Source of the DNA: Dimorphilus gyrociliatus
Taxonomy: Eukaryota > Annelida > Polychaeta > Dinophilidae
Direction: 5' to 3'
Assembly: GCA_904063045.1 (NCBI GenBank)
Contig: CAJFCJ010000019.1
Coordinates: 2,123,700-2,187,699, forward strand
DNA: 64,000 bases
Made by a program: the position numbers and the translations under genes. How positions within the stretch are numbered: the first letter of the stretch is position 1; each line of letters starts with the position of its first letter. The notes under the pieces are model-generated. The model saw nothing but the letters and a program-made list of their open reading frames with translations, had not been told where the DNA came from and did no database searches. Below are positions 33,874-45,171 of this stretch, one piece after another.

Positions 33874-36829
33874 ATGGATAAGGACGCCTCAAACGCCAGT
33901 ATTCAGGCGCTGCTACAGAGAAATTGTCAACGTTTGATGCTATCGCTAGACTACTTGAAAGAAGAAGATCAGCTATGCGATGTTGGAATCCTCATAGATT
34001 CAGTCCAAATAAATGCCCATAAGGTTGTTTTGGCTGCCGGTAGTCAGTTTTTTCGGTAAGTTTAGTGTAAATACTAATTCCATAGTGAAACTTGAACTTA
34101 TAAACGTTATCAATGTCTATCATATAGTTGGGTTTCGGCAATATCCTATTTTCTATTCTAACTATGGAATTTTTCTCACAGGGATCACTTTTTGCGATCA
34201 CAAATGATGAAATCACAATCTGGTATGGATCTTTATAAACCAGAATTACAGATTCCCGGTTTAACGGTTTCTGACATGCAGTTGGTGATAAAATTTTTGT
34301 ATACTGGTTATGCTAAAGTTACGGACGAAAACGTTGATATGCTAATTGTCCTGTCAGAAAAATTAGACATTCCACTACTAAAGACATTTTGTTTGGATTA
34401 TAAAGAAAAGGTAATTTAAAACTTTCTTGTGTACTGCTGTTGAATTTATTAAGGCTGTCTTTCTGTATAGATTGACAAGAAACATCGAACAAAGGAGAGA
34501 GAAATCGTCAAAGCTCCAAGAGATGTTCGTTTCGATGATTGTTTCATGTTATATAAGATTTTAGTAACCAGCTTTTTTACAGATTGAAACTATCGATGTA
34601 TTGAAAACGGAGAAATCCCAACCTGTGGTACAATTCACTGAGGATAATGAAATTGTTATTGCGGCCGACGATATAGAATCTGCTCAAGCGGAGGGAAAAC
34701 GCCTTCGACTAACTTTTACGAACGGAGAGACAACTTATTTGGCCATTGATGATGATGATTCGGCAAATGCGTTAAACGAAGAGACTATTGTTGTGGAGGA
34801 CGGGAATGTTGCTAAAAATGTAGTAGTTGTTCAGGAAGTTGGTAATGAGACTGGAGATGGTACTGGAAAAGAAGGCAATTCTAATGCTGGTAGAGGAATA
34901 AGCACTTTATTATCAGCAGCAGAGAGTTTACAAGAGGGAAAGAAGCGCAGACGAAAAGAGGTTGATTCTCGACCGGCTAAGAAAAAAGCTTACGAAGAAA
35001 ACGAAGAAGAACCAGATGATTATAATACTGAGGATGAAGCTGGTAATACCACAATGGAAGTTACTCTATTACCCCCATCTGAAGTCTTTACAGAAGGCTA
35101 TCCGCAAAAAGACAGAAGAGTCTTAAAATCATTTCCGTGCGAGTTATGCTCTTTCAGTGTCGCATCGCGAGCTGATTTGGCGAGACATTTAGATAGTCAG
35201 CATAATGGAGCTGTTAATAAAGAAGGTGAGATGGTTCAACACTGTGAACATTGTGGAAGAATGTTTGTGACATTAGATGAACTGATTGTTCATGGCTATA
35301 TGTGTCTTATGCAGCGAGTCCCCGGTAAAATGAACAGATTTAAGTGTCCTAGTTGCCAATACGAGATTGAGAAACAGCGAAGCGCTGAACATCACTATCA
35401 GAGATCCCATGCTGCTCATAAAAGAGCCTGTCCTGATTGTAAAGAGGAATTACCTGTTGTTGAATATTATTTGGAACATCGAATGTTAAAGCATGGAGTC
35501 GACGTTGAAATGTTAGGTTTTACTGTCTATCATTGTCCTCATTGTCATTTTAGTACTACAAGACATCAATTCAAACGAAGACACTCGAAAAAGTGTAGAC
35601 CAGAGAAGCCATATATACATAGATCATTGGACTCACCAAAAAAATCTGGAGACAGAAGAAATGACAAAAAGGCTCTGAAGAAAACTCCAGTTTCAAAGCA
35701 AAAATCGGATTCTGAAATGGATAATCCCCGAAACTGGAAAATGAAATCTGATCAATGCTCTCATTGCTCTGAAGTTTTAAATGGTCACGCAGCAATGCTG
35801 AAACATGTTCTGAATCAACACCCCGATACAATGGTACATTGTGACCTATGCGATCAGCCTTTTCTGAACCCTGTAGATTTGCTTGTGCATGATAGACGTT
35901 GTAAGGCCATCCAATTACCAAATTCGACGATGTTCGCCTGTCCAAGCTGCGACTATAAAACTTATAAAGCAAGGAAAATTGCTGAACATTATCGCATACG
36001 CCATTCGGATGAAATGATTAATTGCGTCTACTGTGCATATAAATGCAAGTATATGTTGAATATGATGCAACATCTTGTCACTGAACATAATGTACTATTG
36101 AAAGACAAAAAGATATATCAATGTGAACAGTGTAATTATAGAACTGTTCGAGTGGAACATTTCAAGAAACATACCGATGAACATGTTGGAATAGATCGTC
36201 GAGTAAATTGTTCGGTTTGCTTCAAAACATTTGCCACAAATGCTACTTTAGAAGCTCACGTTAAGAATGTCCATATAAGAGTGAAAAGTTTTCAATGTCC
36301 TCGATGCGAATTCTGTTCGCATTCAGCGGCAAGTTTAAGAAATCATCTATACACTGCTCATAAAGTTGTACCAGAAAGAACGGATGGAATGTACGATCAA
36401 GTATATAAATGTGCGCATTGCGACTATTCTCATATATATGAGAGAATCGTTTGCCGGCATATATCTTTAAAGCACTCGAATCAAGAACAATTTCAATGCA
36501 AAATTTGTGACACATCTTTCAAAAACAAAACACAACTGGATACCCACCAATCTATACATGCGGAAAGGATAGAAGTTGAATCACCTTTAAGTCAATGTCA
36601 AGTTTGCGGATTTACAACTAGTTCAGACGAAGTACTAGCTGATCATTTCGCTAACAAACACGCTAATATGACTCAAATTGTCTTGGATCCGTCAGACGAA
36701 ACTGTTAAGAAAATGGGCGACCCTATGGATTTAGAAGGAGTGACTATTATTACTAGTGATCATCAAGTGGAAGAAAACGAAGTTGCTGAAAATCAAATAG
36801 TTGTTGTAGACGTAGCCGAGATGGGATAA
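33874..36829 (+). CDS. BTB domain protein with about 15 C2H2 zinc fingers
   Basis: Four exons (33874-34055, 34182-34410, 34471-34524, 34583-36829) give 903 aa. A BTB domain (residues about 15-130) carries LCDVGILIDSVQINAHKVVL and VIKFLYTGYAKV. An acidic/basic linker with KKRRRKEV and RPAKKKAY (nuclear import) follows. About fifteen C2H2 or C2HC-like fingers fill residues about 320-870; several are of the CxxC-x12-HxxxxC form, and they lack TGEKP linkers, so spacing differs from classic ZBTB/Krueppel arrays. The tail is acidic and Val/Glu-rich. Donor 3 (GAT|GTTCGT) is weak but phase-correct. Likely a DNA-binding transcription regulator; no orthologue recognised. Confidence 0.85.
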
Positions 36830-37497
36830 AAACTGTAGATGGCAGGGCGGCGTTTCTAGCTAGGTTACTAATTCCATACCCTATTAGAATAAATGTTTTG
36901 CGTTTATTTCCCCGAACCTCTTTGTTATTTTTATAACATAAACATCGCAAAATGGCGTTTGCAAAGTGAATATAATTGTTTGCCAGACTATCTGCTGAAG
37001 ACAATTCGAAGTTAATCATCATATGGTTTCATATATTTCTCCATAAAATCAATTTTTATCTGTCACTTTGAGTAGCTATGCACGCTGCAGACTGATCGAA
37101 AAATTGACCGTGTATGTTGAAAATTATGTAACTCATCACATTTTGTTGAATTGTATTGCAACAATGCTCTCAGAGCAAAATTTTAAAGAAGTTGCTTATA
37201 CAAACGCGAAGAATGATGATACAAATCAGGTAAAAAATTTAACATTTCCTCCCAGTACCTTCCCTATAAAAATTTTAAATTTTAACATTAAAACGTTCGA
37301 TCGATCGAATGTTGCGCCCGCTCAGCTGGTAGGCCTACGTGGCCCGTAGAGAAATTAATAAAAGTCGGGTCGTCGACAGAGTTTAAGCGGTTGGTTTTTT
37401 TTATTGTTAGTATTTCTGACGTATTTTAAAAATTCAAAAAATATACATACATATACAGTCATATACTGTAAAACTTAAGATTATATCACCTAGAGCA
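36830..37497. other. Intergenic, no gene seen
   Basis: About 670 bases. A short GC-rich patch at about 37313-37350 includes a tRNA box-A-like string but no B box. Otherwise AT-rich. Confidence 0.35.
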
Positions 37498-37899
37498 ATG
37501 GACGAATTAGATTCATCTATTAAGGATATTGGATATGTTTCGAATAGTAAATTTCTTCATTTCTTGACTGCGGAAACTCTAACAAAATATATATTACAAT
37601 TTGGAGTCAATAAAGATAGAGATTACGCCTTTTTCATATTAGTCATAACCTTAACCTTTGTAATATTTCTTTTGGTTATTGTAACTTCGATTATTGCCAT
37701 TATTCAGTACGCAAACGAATCATCCAAGAATGAAAGCGTTGTATCATTAAACTATAGACAGGATAATAAATACATGGAATATTATCAAGATTTAACAAAT
37801 CGTATTGCAGAAATTTCACGTAAAGATGATAGTGTTGATAAAGATAACGAAAAGGAATGCCATAGTGATGATCACAGCGATGATAAAAGAATTCATTAA
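37498..37899 (+). CDS. Small single-pass membrane protein, 133 aa, unknown
   Basis: Not recognised. A single open frame with one strong membrane segment (residues about 42-68, FFILVITLTFVIFLLVIVTS) and no cleavable signal peptide, so probably type II or III. The N-terminal side has about 40 residues; the other side is a hydrophilic tail rich in Asp/Lys/His, ending KECHSDDHSDDKRIH. It sits about 300 bases upstream of the MARCH gene on the same strand; there is no sign they are joined. Single-exon, so its reality rests on length and the clear membrane segment. Confidence 0.5.
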   Translation: MDELDSSIKDIGYVSNSKFLHFLTAETLTKYILQFGVNKDRDYAFFILVITLTFVIFLLVIVTSIIAIIQYANESSKNESVVSLNYRQDNKYMEYYQDLTNRIAEISRKDDSVDKDNEKECHSDDHSDDKRIH

Positions 37900-38194
37900 G
37901 ATTTATGATATATTATTGAAACAAATATTAACAACAATGACATTTATGCATAAAAACGACATATGTTGCTTCATACTTATAAACCAACCTACGTTCTATG
38001 TTTGTTAGGTGACAAGCTTTCATATATTTGTTTTTTCTTCTTTTTGCTTTATATACTTATATATATATATATATTACATCAATTTATCAAGTGATCCTAT
38101 TTCTTGTAATTAAAAGGTTACCTCTATTTGAATGTAATAATACAGAAAATATATTTATATATTTAAATTATAGACAACGAGAATTTGTTTCGAA

Positions 38195-38835
38195 ATGGAA
38201 CCGATTATAACTCCAGTATCGTCAGCGGATGTTTGTCGAATATGTCATTGCGAAAGCGAACCAAATGCCCCCCTTATATCGCCTTGTAGATGTTCGGGAA
38301 CTCTGAAATTCGTTCATCAGTCCTGCCTGCAGCAATGGATTAAAAGTTCTGATACCAGGTTCTGTGAATTGTGTAAATACAACTTTCGCATGATTACAAA
38401 GCTCAAGCCGTTCGTTAAAGTAAGTACTTTAATGGATATAAAATAAGTTAAAGAGAATATAATTATATTGATATGCTCTCATTTAAATAGTGGAACAAAC
38501 TTGAGATGACAGCAGTGGAACGCCGTAAAGTTGTTTGTACAGTTACCTTTCACGTTGTCGCTGTCACATGTGTTCTCTGGTCACTCTATGTATTAATAGA
38601 GAGGACAACAGAAGAAGTTCGTGCAGGAGTTCTCGAATGGCCATTTTGGACTAAATTAGTGGTCGTTGCTATTGGTTCTACGGGAGGACTGGTCTTCATG
38701 TATGTGCAATGCAAAATGTACGTGCAATTGTGCAAACGGTGGCGTGCGTACAATCGTGTAATCTATGTGGAAGGTTGTCCAGCCCTTCCGCCAATTCATA
38801 AAGGAATAACTTCCGCAGAGACTCAGTTGCTCTAG
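38195..38835 (+). CDS. MARCHF8: MARCH1/8-type membrane RING-CH E3 ubiquitin ligase
   Basis: Two exons (38195-38419, 38491-38835) give 189 aa, shorter than vertebrate MARCHF8 because the long N-terminal region is missing. The RING-CH (C4HC3) domain is complete: [47 protein letters not shown]. Two membrane segments follow (about residues 95-115 and 130-155), with the intervening [13 protein letters not shown]-like loop, then [19 protein letters not shown] and VEGCP, which are specific to the MARCH1/8 pair. These ligases drive endocytosis and lysosomal decay of surface receptors. An acceptor-like TTATAG 28 bases upstream suggests a spliced 5' leader. Confidence 0.92.
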
Positions 38836-40284
38836 TTCTATTTTTTTTATTCTAGTCAAATTATGCTCACTTAATTTTACATTAACAAATCGTTTTATGC
38901 AGAAATTCCGTACAAAAAGTTTTTTTGTCGCCTGTAAATCGAAATTGCACAATGACGTAATAAATAATCGATGTGATGTCAATAAATTGTAATCGAATTT
39001 TCATATATAAGGTCGACTAAATGAATCGATAACGAGTGCATCTTATTGCAGTATAAGTTCTTTATTGTCGAATCTATGCCTCAGTGAGAGCTAAACTATA
39101 AATTGATTTTAAATTAATTAAATTAAAAAACTAACTAGAGTTCAAATAAAAAAAAATATGTCTTCAACTCCATAGCATATTTGCTTTTAATTCGTCGTTA
39201 ACTATAGAAAGCCCTGAGGAAAACATTATTAAGATTTCCAGAGCTACTGATGGGTGGGAGAATGAGGCAAGTTGCACAGCTAGACATGTCAGAAGAGCGG
39301 AAAATTTGAGATAAATTTATTCCATTAAAGTCCTTAGAGTCCTTTGCAAAGAAGTTATAATGGTATTAAATATCTATTTAATCCCATTGATAGTGCGTGA
39401 ATTATAATCAAATTAAACAAAAAAAAAACAATCTAAAGAATTATATATGCATATTGTTATCTTATAAAAAAGCAAAATCTAAATTTATAACATTTCCTGG
39501 AAGAAGAACATATTTCATCTACAGTTCTTACAAGGAATTTGCATTAATCCTGTTATTGCTTCTCCTCTCTTCCTCTCCTTTAGTAAAACATTTCAAAAAT
39601 AGTAAGGACAGTAAAACGTAGTTTGTTAATTGGACTAATCAAATTATACATTTTATTATTGATATCTTTTTAGATTTGCCTTTGAAAAGAAAGAGTACCT
39701 TGTTTCTTTATATACAATATATATATATCTTTAATATTGAAATTGGATTGGACTTAATTTATTGATTTGTTATCATTGTATTCGGAAATAAAAATATTCT
39801 GTACGAATGTAGTATGAATACTTTTAACAAATCCGAATAATTCTATTTCTTTCTTTCTTATAATTGTGTTAAAAAATAAGCTGCTCTTGTAAATTCACAC
39901 AAGTTGAACGTTATAAATTGGCAAATTATACTTAAGGTGCTTTACTCGCTCCAAAGATTGAATTTATACCCTCAAAGTCATCTTTTTGTTAAATATTGAA
40001 AGAAAAAACTTGAGTAGATTAAAGTATTTCACTTCTAAAAACATTTTATTATATTAATGTATTAAATAAGTTTAAAAAACGTATTGAAAAAGTTTCTAAT
40101 TTCTTGGTACTTTGGTGCAGAACTGTTATTTTAAGACTTCCGTTTCCGTTCTCCACGAAACCTCGTGCTTTCTGAAAAAAATAAACAACTACTTTTGAAG
40201 ACTTTCAATAATATCTTTAAAGAAAAACTTTTCAGTCGCATTTAGTACACTATTTATTCAGCATAGAAATCTTAATTGACAAAA
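38836..40284. other. Intergenic, no gene seen
   Basis: About 1.45 kb, AT-rich, with short unsupported frames (for example 39397-39621). The right end holds the LYAR promoter. Confidence 0.35.
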
Positions 40285-41801
40285 ATGGTGTTTTTTACCT
40301 GTAATGGTTGTGGTGAAGCTTTAAAAAAAAATCAAGTTGAGAAACATCGATTCAAGTGCCGCGGCAGCAATGTTTTATCATGCGTGGACTGTAGTAAAGA
40401 CTTCCGTGGGAACGAATACCAAACTCATATAAAATGTATTTCGGAGGAAGAGAAATATTCTGGAAAGGGTTTTAAGCCGAAACCGGGTCTTAATAAAGGA
40501 GAAAAAAAACAACAAAGTTGGACAGAGCGAGTTCAACAAGCAGCTGCAAAAGAGCAAGATAGGCAATTATCTGAATTGTTAAATAAGATAGCTGACTGCG
40601 CTAACGTTCCAAGAAAAGAAAAGAAATTTGTGAATTTCTTAAAAAATTCTTGGAAGATTCACAAGGATTTTATTATCCAAGTATGTATCTATAAACGGGT
40701 GGTTTATACGGGCTTTGTCTAAGTAGTATAATTGACTATAAGACGATTAAAGCCTCTCTTTAATTCCTATAAGAAATCAATATTGAAAATTTTCTTTTCC
40801 TAGGCTGCGTGGAAGGCGATAAATGAGTCTCCAGTTGAAGAAACTCTGGAAGAACCTGCACCTGTAGAAAAGCAAGAAGTTGAAGATAAAGAGAAAAAAC
40901 TATCTAAACGGGAAAAGAAAGAACTTCGCAAAGAGGAGAATCATAAGATTGAGAAAAAAGATAAATCCAAAACAGATAAAGAAGAATGTGAATCATTAAA
41001 CGAGGAAGAGGTTGAGAAAAAAGTTAAGAATAAGAAGAAAAAAAGAAAGAATAAAAAGGATAAAGGTCAGTAATAAAAATTTCAAATTGGCAAATACATA
41101 AAAGACTTTTTCTCTCAGAAGAAAAATCTGCCGAGCTGGAACAAGAAGGTAAGTTTTTTAAGTTTTTATTGATCTTTTTCAAAAAAATCAATACCAAATG
41201 CATTTTCTAAACCTTAAAGAGGATTCTGACGAGCCGAAGAGAAAGAAAATATCCAACGAAGAAACAGAAGAAGGTAATCACAATTATCAATTTTCCGTCA
41301 TAAGCCTATTAATTAAAATATCTTTTCTGATAAAGAACAATCCAGTGTGGAAAAAAAGAAAAAGAAAAGGAAGAAGAATAGGAAAACTGAAGGTATGATA
41401 TTTTATTAATTTCTAAAATTAATGTCAACGGATAATCATATCCTAAATTTTAAAACTAGAAGTTGAGGAAAATGGTACAAATAATCTAAATGGTCATTCT
41501 GAAGAGAAGGAGGAAGAAAAAAGTGATAAAACAAAGTTCAACATAGAAAAAATGATTGTTACCATATTAAAAAAGCAAAAAGAAAAGACGCTATCTCAAA
41601 AACTACTTAGGAAAAAGGTTTTTTTTATGCTTTAATTCAATATTAGTTTTAATACGTTACGTTATCTTTCAGATTATTCATGAATACGAAACTAGAATGA
41701 GTAAGACTATGAGCGAAAAATTGAAATTGAAACTTACAAAGAAGCTGAATGATAAAAGTGTTTTTAAAATATCTAATGATAAAGTTTGTTTACGTAAATA
41801 G
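40285..41801 (+). CDS. LYAR: LYAR nucleolar zinc-finger protein
   Basis: Seven exons (40285-40680, 40804-41065, 41119-41148, 41220-41273, 41336-41392, 41460-41617, 41673-41801) give 361 aa (human 379). The N-terminal pair of LYAR-type fingers is diagnostic: MVFFTCNGCGEALKKNQVEK, HRFKC, LSCVDCSKDF and HIKCISEEEKY, followed by WTERVQ. The middle is a run of Lys/Glu-rich nucleolar-type sequence split over several 30-60-base microexons, all joined in phase 1. The C-terminus (about 75 residues) is a folded-looking basic helix domain as in other LYARs. Vertebrate LYAR acts in rRNA synthesis and ribosome assembly. Final exon codes for KLTKKLNDKSVFKI-type sequence. Confidence 0.94.
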
Positions 41802-42323
41802 TTATTAAAATAGCTCTAGTTATTAAATTATGAAGAAGAAGACAAATTTAAGTTTGTTAATTAAGTTTTAATATATATTTTTTTAACATCTTGTTCATAT
41901 AACTCTCATTAACATAATTCAATAAAAACATAACCATTTCAATCATATAACAATACGCAATTCTATCATAAAGCTGACGTTGGGCTGCTCTCGTTAAAGA
42001 TTTCACAATCAGAACGACAACCTTACGAACATAATCTTAGGGTATTGGTCTAAAATTTTCGTCCAAGAGCACATATGTGATAAAGTACCTCTCAAGAGGA
42101 GAGTAACAGATGTTAACTAGCTAATAGATTTTTACATTACAACAACAACGTTTACTGTTTGTAAGAAATTAGTGAAAAGTTGTTTGATTATGAAAAATTT
42201 ATATATTCAATATTTCCTTTTTATTTACAAAATTTTTTTATCATTATTGTTTCAGTTTCATCAGGGAAAATCTGGAGATATATATTTTATAAAGTATACA
42301 TTATATTTTGCATATTGATTGTA
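41802..42323. other. Convergent 3' flanks
   Basis: LYAR 3' side and the 3' side of the first RNF103-like gene. AATAAA-like signal near 41921. No other content. Confidence 0.4.
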
Positions 42324-44057
42324 TTACGTCCATTTATCGTCAAGGGGCTGTATACAAATAGGGCATGAATTAGCCACTCTACGCCATTTATCTATGCACT
42401 TAGTGTGAAATATATGATTACAAAGAAGCTGAACTGATAGAACTTTGACGTTTCTTTCGCAACAGATACAACAATCCATATTCTCTATAGGTTCAGCTGT
42501 ATGGAGATTTTTATAAATAAGTATTCCAAGAGTTCGCCTACATCTTCTAAGTTTCATTTCAGTATACTCAAAAGTTTTGGCGACGTCTATCAAAAGTTCA
42601 GGATTTTCTCTTCCTTTATCAAGAGATTTAATATAGTCGTATCCCAAAATGGGCATAATAGTTATCATATCCTTTTTACATATATTCTCGATTTTATATT
42701 TCCCGAGTACTGCCTTTAGTGCAATCATCTTTCTTTCTTCAATATTCCATGGTAAATAAACTCGAAATTGTTCATAAAGTTGGCAAACATTATAAATTGT
42801 TTGTAAAGCTATCTTCATTTGATATTCTTTCTTAAGAAGTACTATTATAAAGGGTAGAACAAAACAATATACAAATTGGCATAGTATTATTGATGAACAA
42901 GATAATCTTCCATAAGAAGGATAATAACTATAATCAATGGGCAGATAAGAGATATTGAAAAACAATAAAATAGTTAATACAACACAAAAGGAAAGAAAAT
43001 TCTCGCCATATCTTACTGTAATTAAACATATTATAATTGGAAGTCTGTATATTAAAAATGAATTAAATATCAAGAAATTATAAGTGGAGAATACGCATTC
43101 ATATATCATTATGACAGTAAGGATGATGGATAGAAAGTCACTGAAGAAATAATTGTTTAAATCTAGAGCATAAATTAGTATTAATATCCAATATGAGACA
43201 AGGAATTTCTTTAAATGTTTTAAAATATAGTTGAAACGATTGCTATGTAGAATAAATACTCCATTTTGCGATTTGGGTAAATAATACTCAGCCAAATAGT
43301 TTCCTTCTTTCGATGATGAATTTAAATATCCAATCTTCATTGTATCTTTAAACGACTGTTGAAATAGTAGTAATAATTCTTGAGAGAATAATACCGAAGT
43401 ATCAAAGATTATCTTTAATCCTTTTTCAGATCGGAATTTATTAAATTCATTTACTGATCCTAGGTTAATTCTTGTCAGTTCATCAATTATCTTTCCCAAC
43501 CAATCGTTAATAGAAAGTTGAGAAGATGAAGTATAAACAGAAATTGTTGAAATTTCTTGATCGTAATCTTTCATTTCCTTTACTAAAACAATTTGGGATT
43601 TTGCCCAATTATTCTCCTGACAAACATTCAACATTTTTGAACAATTATACTCCTTTACTTTAATATTTCTACGAGATTTAGATGAAAGAAACTCATTCCA
43701 TCTATTGTTGAAAATCTTATCCTCTTTAGTATTATACAGTACTTTAACCAATGAAATGGTTAAAAGATGAAAATCATACTTGCTATATTTCTCTAGAGAT
43801 TTATTATACCTATCTCGAGTTATAAGATAAAATATTTCGCACTTCCTCTCTAAATATAAACTTGCTATTTTAGCGCGATTTTCTAATTGCATAGTCTCAA
43901 GATAAACCTTTTTAAAAGCGTAATTCGCGTTTGTATAATAAGTTGTAATATCTAATCCATAATATACGAAAAGCAATAATAATTCAGCTAAAAGTAAACT
44001 TAATAGTCCTGCTAATTTGTTTTTTATAAAATCCAGTAGATTGTTCACAATTAACAT
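42324..44057 (-). CDS. RNF103-like membrane RING-H2 protein, copy A (intact)
   Basis: Single exon, 577 aa. An N-terminal membrane segment is followed by a lumenal-type region with NNRWNEFLSSKSRR, EYNCSKML, SINDWLGKIIDEL and LKIIFDTSVLF, which aligns with the matching blocks of RNF103. Several membrane segments lie at about residues 285-420, and a C-terminal RING-H2 runs from CCICCERN to CNHIFHTKCIDKWRR and CPIC, with all eight zinc ligands. Vertebrate RNF103 (KF-1) is a single-copy ER E3 ligase linked to ERAD. This copy is very diverged from it. It is the only member of the cluster with an intact frame and a full RING. Very AT-rich, with heavy Ile/Asn/Lys use. Confidence 0.75.
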   Translation of the reverse strand: MLIVNNLLDFIKNKLAGLLSLLLAELLLLFVYYGLDITTYYTNANYAFKKVYLETMQLENRAKIASLYLERKCEIFYLITRDRYNKSLEKYSKYDFHLLTISLVKVLYNTKEDKIFNNRWNEFLSSKSRRNIKVKEYNCSKMLNVCQENNWAKSQIVLVKEMKDYDQEISTISVYTSSSQLSINDWLGKIIDELTRINLGSVNEFNKFRSEKGLKIIFDTSVLFSQELLLLFQQSFKDTMKIGYLNSSSKEGNYLAEYYLPKSQNGVFILHSNRFNYILKHLKKFLVSYWILILIYALDLNNYFFSDFLSIILTVIMIYECVFSTYNFLIFNSFLIYRLPIIICLITVRYGENFLSFCVVLTILLFFNISYLPIDYSYYPSYGRLSCSSIILCQFVYCFVLPFIIVLLKKEYQMKIALQTIYNVCQLYEQFRVYLPWNIEERKMIALKAVLGKYKIENICKKDMITIMPILGYDYIKSLDKGRENPELLIDVAKTFEYTEMKLRRCRRTLGILIYKNLHTAEPIENMDCCICCERNVKVLSVQLLCNHIFHTKCIDKWRRVANSCPICIQPLDDKWT

Positions 44058-45171
44058 TGTATAAATTCAGTAATTAAGCCTATTCGAAAAAGTTACTATT
44101 TTTAAAAGTTTAAGATTCGATGATGTGGTTTTATAGATGATGAATTTCTTTTTTGAAAAGGATTAGCTAATCGCCTTAAGTATTTCTTAGAATTCCTAAG
44201 CTAAAAACTTCCAAGATGTCTTAAGTCGTTTCTAAGTCTTTTTTCTATATAGGATGTAATAAAAATTGGATAAGAGAGAAAGAAGGAACATCCTCTCCTA
44301 TAGCCAAGTTTTATAGACTGTGTTAAAAGATCGATTATTGTTGACTATCTCCCCTGTCTAACTGTCTGTGTCTTGATGTATTTGTTTTTTTTCCCCAGGC
44401 ATAGAATGAATCAATGGTATTATCGTAAATCGTATAATCCCTACCCACTAAATTTACTTATGAAAAATTGTTTTCCTATTTTATATAATAATCAAAATTT
44501 CTGATGGGTAATTTGTCTTGTTAACTAAGTCTAAAAAACTTATATTAATGGGCAACTTCGGTAGTGTATCTTACTCTATTCTCATAGGATTGTTCATAGA
44601 GTAATCTAGCATAATCCAATCCCAAAGAGCCTATTATTCAATAGCTATTTCTCACATAGTATGTTAGAGATGTTTGTGTCATTTAGAAACTTAATGGATT
44701 CTCGTCGGACAGTTCGTGAGAGTTTTTCAAGTTTTTTTTTATCTAATATAATGATAGCCCATTTTATTAAATATACTATCTTAAGGCATCAGTGTTACTG
44801 TCTCGTCAATGCTACTTAGGATACAGGAGATATCCTTATTCCACTGTAGAAAAAAGCTTCCATCCAATTTAAACTTTGTCCTGTCCTGCTAATATTAAGT
44901 ATTAATCTGTAGCCGTATTCCAAAACACATTCACTTCAATACTGTTCGTTAAGCAAACCTAATAAGGATTTATTGTTTGAACGTTTCCATGTCGAAATCT
45001 ATTTTCCAGCATATAATCCTCTTGTTCTTTCATAAGTTCTGGTTTACTTAAATTTGTGTCTTCATGAATGGTTCACGTTCACTTCTCCAAATTAAACCTA
45101 GATTGTTGAAGAGACGTAACGATTCGTGGAATTTAATCATCAACAACTATTCTCTTATGTTTTTTATTTAT
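44058..45171. other. Spacer in RNF103-like cluster, no gene seen
   Basis: About 1.1 kb between copies A and B. No RING or membrane-block similarity was recognisable in short frames on either strand. Confidence 0.35.

Noticed and set aside
35571-35972. 133-codon minus-strand frame across the zinc-finger exon
   Set aside because: Shadow of the repetitive C2H2 codons on the opposite strand.
37313-37350. tRNA-like start (GCGCCCGCTCAGCTGGTAG)
   Set aside because: Only the box-A-like part is present. There is no anticodon arm, T arm or B box, so it is at most a fragment.
39397-39621. 74-codon plus-strand frame with a hydrophobic end
   Set aside because: Lys/Asn-rich AT-bias product with no splice partner or family similarity.
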